Shown piece by piece: positions 24,790-28,154 of a stretch of DNA of 28,154 nt. Each line of letters starts with the position of its first letter. The stretch's first letter is position 1. The notes under the pieces are model-generated. The model saw nothing but the letters and a program-made list of their open reading frames with translations. It was not told the origin of the DNA and ran no database searches. Source of the stretch: an uncultured Gemmatimonadota bacterium (GTDB taxonomy: Bacteria; Gemmatimonadota; Gemmatimonadetes; Gemmatimonadales; GWC2-71-9); contig CAMPKP010000028.1 of the NCBI GenBank assembly GCA_946887295.1, positions 1 to 28,154 on the forward strand, in the 5' to 3' direction. The position numbers were made by a program, and so were the translations under genes.

Positions 24790-25220
24790 CGTCGCCTCGA
24801 GTACGGGGGGTGGGGAAAGATACCCGCGACGCTGGCGGCCGACTCGCCGACGGCGATAGCGGCGGAGGAACGGCGCGGCCGCGCCGAGCGGTCCGGCGGC
24901 CTTGAATAAGTATTCGCTCGGCCCGCCGAAGGGATGATTATCACCTTGACCTGTAATGACTTGCCACATTGGATGTGAATCTGGCTGGCCTTCGATACCG
25001 CCCCCGAACGCCTGCCGGGGCTGGACAGCCGGTGGGGGGCGAGCGCTATGATGTCTGTGCGGCGGCCCCACCGGGGCTGGCGTGTTTGCATCCTCCGACC
25101 AAGCGGAGGGTCCACTCCTCGCAGCTGACCATCTCCTTGAGCTGCGAGCCCCTATATGCGGGGGGGGCGAGGAGGCATAGCCTCCAGACCGAGTCCCGCT
25201 TCACCCGAAAAGAGGAGTTT
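24790..25220. promoter_or_regulatory. Divergent control region with a hairpin-rich plus-strand leader
   Basis: This 431-base gap holds the promoters of both halves of the polyamine locus. A GATAAT on the minus strand (24942-24937) could serve gabT and TTGACC (24946-24951) the plus side, but neither has a good partner box. The plus leader has successive stems: CCTCCG/CGGAGG (25092-25097/25104-25109), CTCGCAGCT/AGCTGCGAG (25118-25126/25140-25148) and GGAGGC/GCCTCC (25171-25176/25180-25185). Also CTCCTCGC (25115-25122) can pair instead with GCGAGGAG (25167-25174), or with the GAGGAG at the ribosome site (25212-25217). No known riboswitch was recognised and no extra gene is seen. Confidence 0.45.
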
Positions 25221-26459
25221 GTGAAAGTCCTGATGTTGGGCGCCGGCGCGGTGGGGACCGTGTCAGCCCTCAAATTCGTGCAGGAGGCGATGCTCGAGAA
25301 ACTCGTCATCGCCGACGCGGTGTCCGCCCGCGCTTCCCTCCTTGCGGACCGGCTGAGCGATCCTCGGGTTTCGGCCCTCACCCTGGACGCCGGCGACCGG
25401 GCAGCAGTTGCCCGAACCATTCGTGAAACCGGCAGTACGATCGTCCTGAACGCGGCTCTGCCCGTCACCAACATCGAGGTGATGCGCGCCTGCCTGGCGG
25501 CTGGTTGCGATTACATCGACCTGGCGAGCGGCGGCACCGACGCCGACGGCGTCCCCAAGCTGGACGACCAGTTCGCGCTCGACGCGGAGTTCAGGGCCGC
25601 CGGACGGCTCGCCCTCCTCGGGATGGGAGCTGACCCCGGCACTACCAACGTGTACGCCGCCTACGCCGCGAAGCATCTGCTCGACGCGATCACCGAGATC
25701 CGCGTCCGCGACGGCGACAACTCCGTCTGCCAGGGGCACGACGGGTTCGTGGCGGCCTTCAGTCCCTGGGTCTTCATCGACGAGTGCCTCTGCAAGGCCG
25801 TCTCCTGGCGGGATGGCCGCTACCACCTCGAGGAGCCGCTCACCGGGTTCGAGCCGTTCGACTTCCCGGAGCTCGGCATCCTCAACTGCTACTACGTGGA
25901 CCATGAGGAGTCGAAGACCCTGCCCCGGTTCTTTCCGCAGGCCCGCACCGTGGACTTCAAGCTCTGCATGGACGACGTCACGGTGGAGACCCTGCGGGTG
26001 ATGAAGCGGCTCGGCCTCTCGGGCAAGAACCGTGTCCAGGTCGGCGACGCGTCCATCGCGCCCCGGGACCTGGTCGTCTCGCTGCTGCCGCAGCCCAAGG
26101 ATCTGGCCGGGCGGATGCGAGGCAAGACCTGCGTGGGCACGCTGGTCAAGGGCATCAGGAACGGCGAGCCGAGATCGTTCTACATCTACAACGTGTCGGA
26201 CCACGAGACCGCGTACGCCGAGCTGGGCGTACAGGCGACGGCGTACCAGACCGGCATTCCGCCGGTGATCGCCGCGCGGCTCATTCACCAGGGCGTGTGG
26301 CGCGGCGCCGGTGTCATGTCGCCCGAGCAGCTCGACCCGGATCCGTTCCTCGAGCATATGGCCCGCGAGGGACTGCCCTGGAACATCCGGGATGACAGCA
26401 CCCGGATCGCGATAGCGCGGACGCGTCCCCGGTCCAGTCGGGAGACGGCAGCAGCCTGA
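25221..26459 (+). CDS. Saccharopine dehydrogenase-family oxidoreductase
   Basis: 412 residues. A Rossmann N-terminus with GAGAVG (7-12) is followed by NAALPVTNIEVMRACLAAGCDYIDLAS, GMGADPGTTNVYAAYAAKH and a C-terminal substrate domain: the plan of Lys9/carboxynorspermidine dehydrogenase. The family condenses or splits C-N links between an amino acid or polyamine and a carbonyl compound using NAD(P)H. The substrate is not certain: saccharopine-type lysine breakdown, carboxy(nor)spermidine reduction, or an unknown polyamine reaction. The polyamine neighbours favour the last two. GTG 25221 lies just after AGAGGAG. It is divergent from gabT and followed after 141 bases by the aldehyde dehydrogenase gene. 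Confidence 0.82.
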   Translation: MKVLMLGAGAVGTVSALKFVQEAMLEKLVIADAVSARASLLADRLSDPRVSALTLDAGDRAAVARTIRETGSTIVLNAALPVTNIEVMRACLAAGCDYIDLASGGTDADGVPKLDDQFALDAEFRAAGRLALLGMGADPGTTNVYAAYAAKHLLDAITEIRVRDGDNSVCQGHDGFVAAFSPWVFIDECLCKAVSWRDGRYHLEEPLTGFEPFDFPELGILNCYYVDHEESKTLPRFFPQARTVDFKLCMDDVTVETLRVMKRLGLSGKNRVQVGDASIAPRDLVVSLLPQPKDLAGRMRGKTCVGTLVKGIRNGEPRSFYIYNVSDHETAYAELGVQATAYQTGIPPVIAARLIHQGVWRGAGVMSPEQLDPDPFLEHMAREGLPWNIRDDSTRIAIARTRPRSSRETAAA

Positions 26460-26480
26460 ATTCCGAAAGAGATCTAGCAC

Positions 26481-26542
26481 GAAGGCACGAAGGGCACGGG
26501 AGAAAACAACAAAGTGTTGTTCTTCGTGCCCTTCGTGCCTTC
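26481..26542. repeat. Long palindrome between two polyamine-locus genes
   Basis: Perfect 18-bp arms (26481-26498 and 26525-26542, each with the short unit GGCACGAAGG or its complement) enclose a 26-base loop that itself has an AACAAC/GTTGTT stem. GAAGGCACGA-type palindromes are known to me as dispersed intergenic repeats in several environmental bacteria. It can act as a terminator, mRNA protector or mobile REP/MITE-like unit. Confidence 0.75.
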
Positions 26543-26600
26543 CTGTTAGCTTTTCAGCACCACCACGCGAGTGATGCGACCACGATCGAAGAGGCGCGAG

Positions 26601-28100
26601 ATGACCAGCACGGCAGCCGCCAAGAGCAAGCCCAGGAAGCCGGAAGCCCCCAGGTACCAGATGTACATCGACGGCCGGTTCGTGGACGCCGCGGGAGGTG
26701 GAACGTTCGATGTCTACGATCCCGCCACCGAGGGCGTCATCGCCACCTGTCCCGCCGGCGGCGCGGCGGACATCGATCGCGCGGCGCAGGCGGCGACGCG
26801 GGCGTTCTACGAGGGATGGCGCTCCGTCACCGCGCAGGAGCGCGGCAGGATCCTCTTCCGGCTCGCCGAGCGCGTCCGGGCCCGGCGGGCGGAGCTGGCC
26901 GAAATCGAGACGCTCAACTCGGGGAAGCCGATCGTGGAGTCGGAGTACGACATGGACGACACCGCGACCTGCTTCGAGTACTACGGCGGGCTCGCGACCA
27001 AGATCAACGGCGAAGTGCTCCCGGTTCCGGCCGACGCCGTGGCGATGGCGATGCGCGAGCCGGTCGGTGTGGCGGGCCAGATCATCCCCTGGAACTATCC
27101 GCTCATGATGGCGGCGTGGAAGATCGCGCCGGCACTGGCGGCGGGCTGCACCGTCGTGCTCAAGCCGGCGGAGCAGACGCCGCTCTCGATTCTCAAGCTC
27201 GCGGGGGATTTCGAGGCCGTCGGCCTGCCGCCCGGGGTGGTGAATATCGTGACCGGCGACGGCCCCGGGGCAGGCGCGCCGCTCGTGGCCCATCCCAAGG
27301 TCCGGAAGATCGCCTTCACCGGCAGCGCCGAGGTCGGCAAGACGATCATGCGCAACGCGGCCGACCAGCTCAAGCGGGTCTCCCTCGAGCTCGGCGGCAA
27401 GTCGCCCAACATCTTCTTCAGCGACGCCGACTTCGAGAACGCCGTGGACGGCGCCCTCTTCGGCACGTTCATCAACCAGGGTGAGGTCTGCTCGGCGGGC
27501 AGCCGGGTCCTGGTGCAGCAGGACATCTACCGAAAGTTCGTGGATGCCGCCGCGGCGAAGGCGAAGACCATCCGGCTCGGGCCGGGAGTGGACCGGGAGA
27601 CCAAGATGGGCCCGCTGGTGAGCGCGGAGCAGCGGGACCGGGTGGCCAGCTACCTGAAGGTGGGCAGCGGCGAGGCGAAGGTCGCAGTGGGCGGGGGCAC
27701 GCCGAAGCAGTTCGAGAAGGGCTGGTACGTCGAGCCCACGATCTTCTACGACGTGGACAACTCCGCCAGGATCGCGCAGGAGGAGATCTTCGGTCCGGTA
27801 ATGAGCGTGATTCCATTCAAGGACGAGGCGGAGGCCATCCGCATCGCCAACGAGTCGCCCTACGGTCTCGCCGCGGCCGTCTGGACCCGCGACATTTTCA
27901 AGGCGTTCCGGGTGGTGAAGTCCCTGGAGGCCGGAATCGTGTGGGTCAACCACATGCAGCCCACTTTCGTCGAGGCTCCCTGGGGCGGGTACAAGATGAG
28001 CGGCTTCGGCCGGGAGCTGGGACACTGGGGGGTCGAGGAGTACCTGGAGACGAAGCAGGTCTTCATCAACCTGGACGAGAAGCCGATCGGGTGGTATTAG
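26601..28100 (+). CDS. Aldehyde dehydrogenase, betaine-aldehyde/4-aminobutanal type
   Basis: 499 residues, NAD(P)-dependent. Features in order: cofactor region IPWNYPLMMAAWKIAPALAAG with Asn165, GSAEVG, general base Glu263 in LELGGKSPN, nucleophile Cys297 in INQGEVCSAGS, then EEIFGPVMSV and the C-terminal NHMQPTFVEAPWGGYKMSG. This matches BetB/PatD/PuuC-type amino-aldehyde dehydrogenases. In this locus it should oxidise 4-aminobutanal from PatA to GABA for GabT. GAGG about 6 bases before the ATG at 26601 decides the start; the in-frame reading from 26571 lacks such support. Betaine aldehyde or another omega-amino aldehyde is a possible alternative. The N-terminal ~15 residues are Lys/Pro rich and probably loose. 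Confidence 0.9.
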   Translation: MTSTAAAKSKPRKPEAPRYQMYIDGRFVDAAGGGTFDVYDPATEGVIATCPAGGAADIDRAAQAATRAFYEGWRSVTAQERGRILFRLAERVRARRAELAEIETLNSGKPIVESEYDMDDTATCFEYYGGLATKINGEVLPVPADAVAMAMREPVGVAGQIIPWNYPLMMAAWKIAPALAAGCTVVLKPAEQTPLSILKLAGDFEAVGLPPGVVNIVTGDGPGAGAPLVAHPKVRKIAFTGSAEVGKTIMRNAADQLKRVSLELGGKSPNIFFSDADFENAVDGALFGTFINQGEVCSAGSRVLVQQDIYRKFVDAAAAKAKTIRLGPGVDRETKMGPLVSAEQRDRVASYLKVGSGEAKVAVGGGTPKQFEKGWYVEPTIFYDVDNSARIAQEEIFGPVMSVIPFKDEAEAIRIANESPYGLAAAVWTRDIFKAFRVVKSLEAGIVWVNHMQPTFVEAPWGGYKMSGFGRELGHWGVEEYLETKQVFINLDEKPIGWY

Positions 28101-28154
28101 CGGGCAGGCGGGGGGCCGCCCCTCATTGCGCCCCCGCTTCGCCCCGCGTTTGTT
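28101..28154. other. Window end, non-coding
   Basis: The 54 bases after the aldehyde dehydrogenase stop are GC-rich with a GGGGGGCCGCCCC inverted stretch but no clear T tract. No gene is visible before the window ends. Confidence 0.4.

Noticed and set aside
24952..24980. A sigma-54 type or strong sigma-70 promoter upstream of the polyamine genes
   Set aside because: TTGACC and GATAAT are present but no matching second box at proper spacing was found; a TGGCA-like stretch lacks the required second element.
25021..25080. A tRNA or small RNA gene in the divergent polyamine control region
   Set aside because: No cloverleaf or T-loop sequence was found; only GC-rich hairpins.

Overview
The window is a high-GC chromosomal stretch from a Gram-negative bacterium. 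It carries outer-membrane-type proteins, an RND/TolC tripartite pump, Tat and lipoprotein export signals, and many GTG/TTG starts with 1-4 nt gene overlaps. Gene content and style are compatible with Gemmatimonadota or a related soil or sediment phylum; this is inference, because there is no rRNA or other marker in the window. No tRNA, rRNA, CRISPR array, insertion sequence or phage gene was seen.

Layout. 1-540: end of a secreted protein gene. 532-813: small Smr-domain protein, convergent with it. 918-3775: a LIV-type periplasmic binding lipoprotein overlapping a methyl-accepting chemotaxis protein. 3779-5086: a Lys-rich-tailed protein, a type 1 copper protein and a zinc-ribbon protein. 5093-6332: signal peptidase I and a Bcp peroxiredoxin. 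6434-12026: a minus-strand efflux operon in the order RND pump, TolC-like channel, lipoprotein adaptor. 12171-13880: four small genes (an HPt-like protein without its histidine, a 57-aa membrane protein, a secreted DUF1080-like protein, and an unknown helical protein). 13941-15962: two tandem TorF-like porin genes, the first behind a leader with an intrinsic terminator and a possible leader peptide. 15968-16702: a UdgX-type uracil-DNA glycosylase.

16755-28100 is a polyamine locus. On the minus strand: gabT, potA, potB, potC, a DadA/PuuB-like FAD oxidase, potD, patA. On the plus strand, divergently: a saccharopine-dehydrogenase-family protein behind a structured leader, then an aldehyde dehydrogenase. 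Together these predict putrescine/spermidine import (PotABCD), conversion of putrescine to 4-aminobutanal (PatA), oxidation to GABA (aldehyde dehydrogenase) and transamination to succinate semialdehyde (GabT). The FAD oxidase and the saccharopine-dehydrogenase-like enzyme have no fixed place in that path.

The most interesting items are the attenuator-like leader of the first porin gene, the UdgX protein, the saccharopine-dehydrogenase-like gene with its hairpin-rich leader in a polyamine locus, the binding protein/chemoreceptor pair, and the 18-bp-arm palindrome before the aldehyde dehydrogenase gene.
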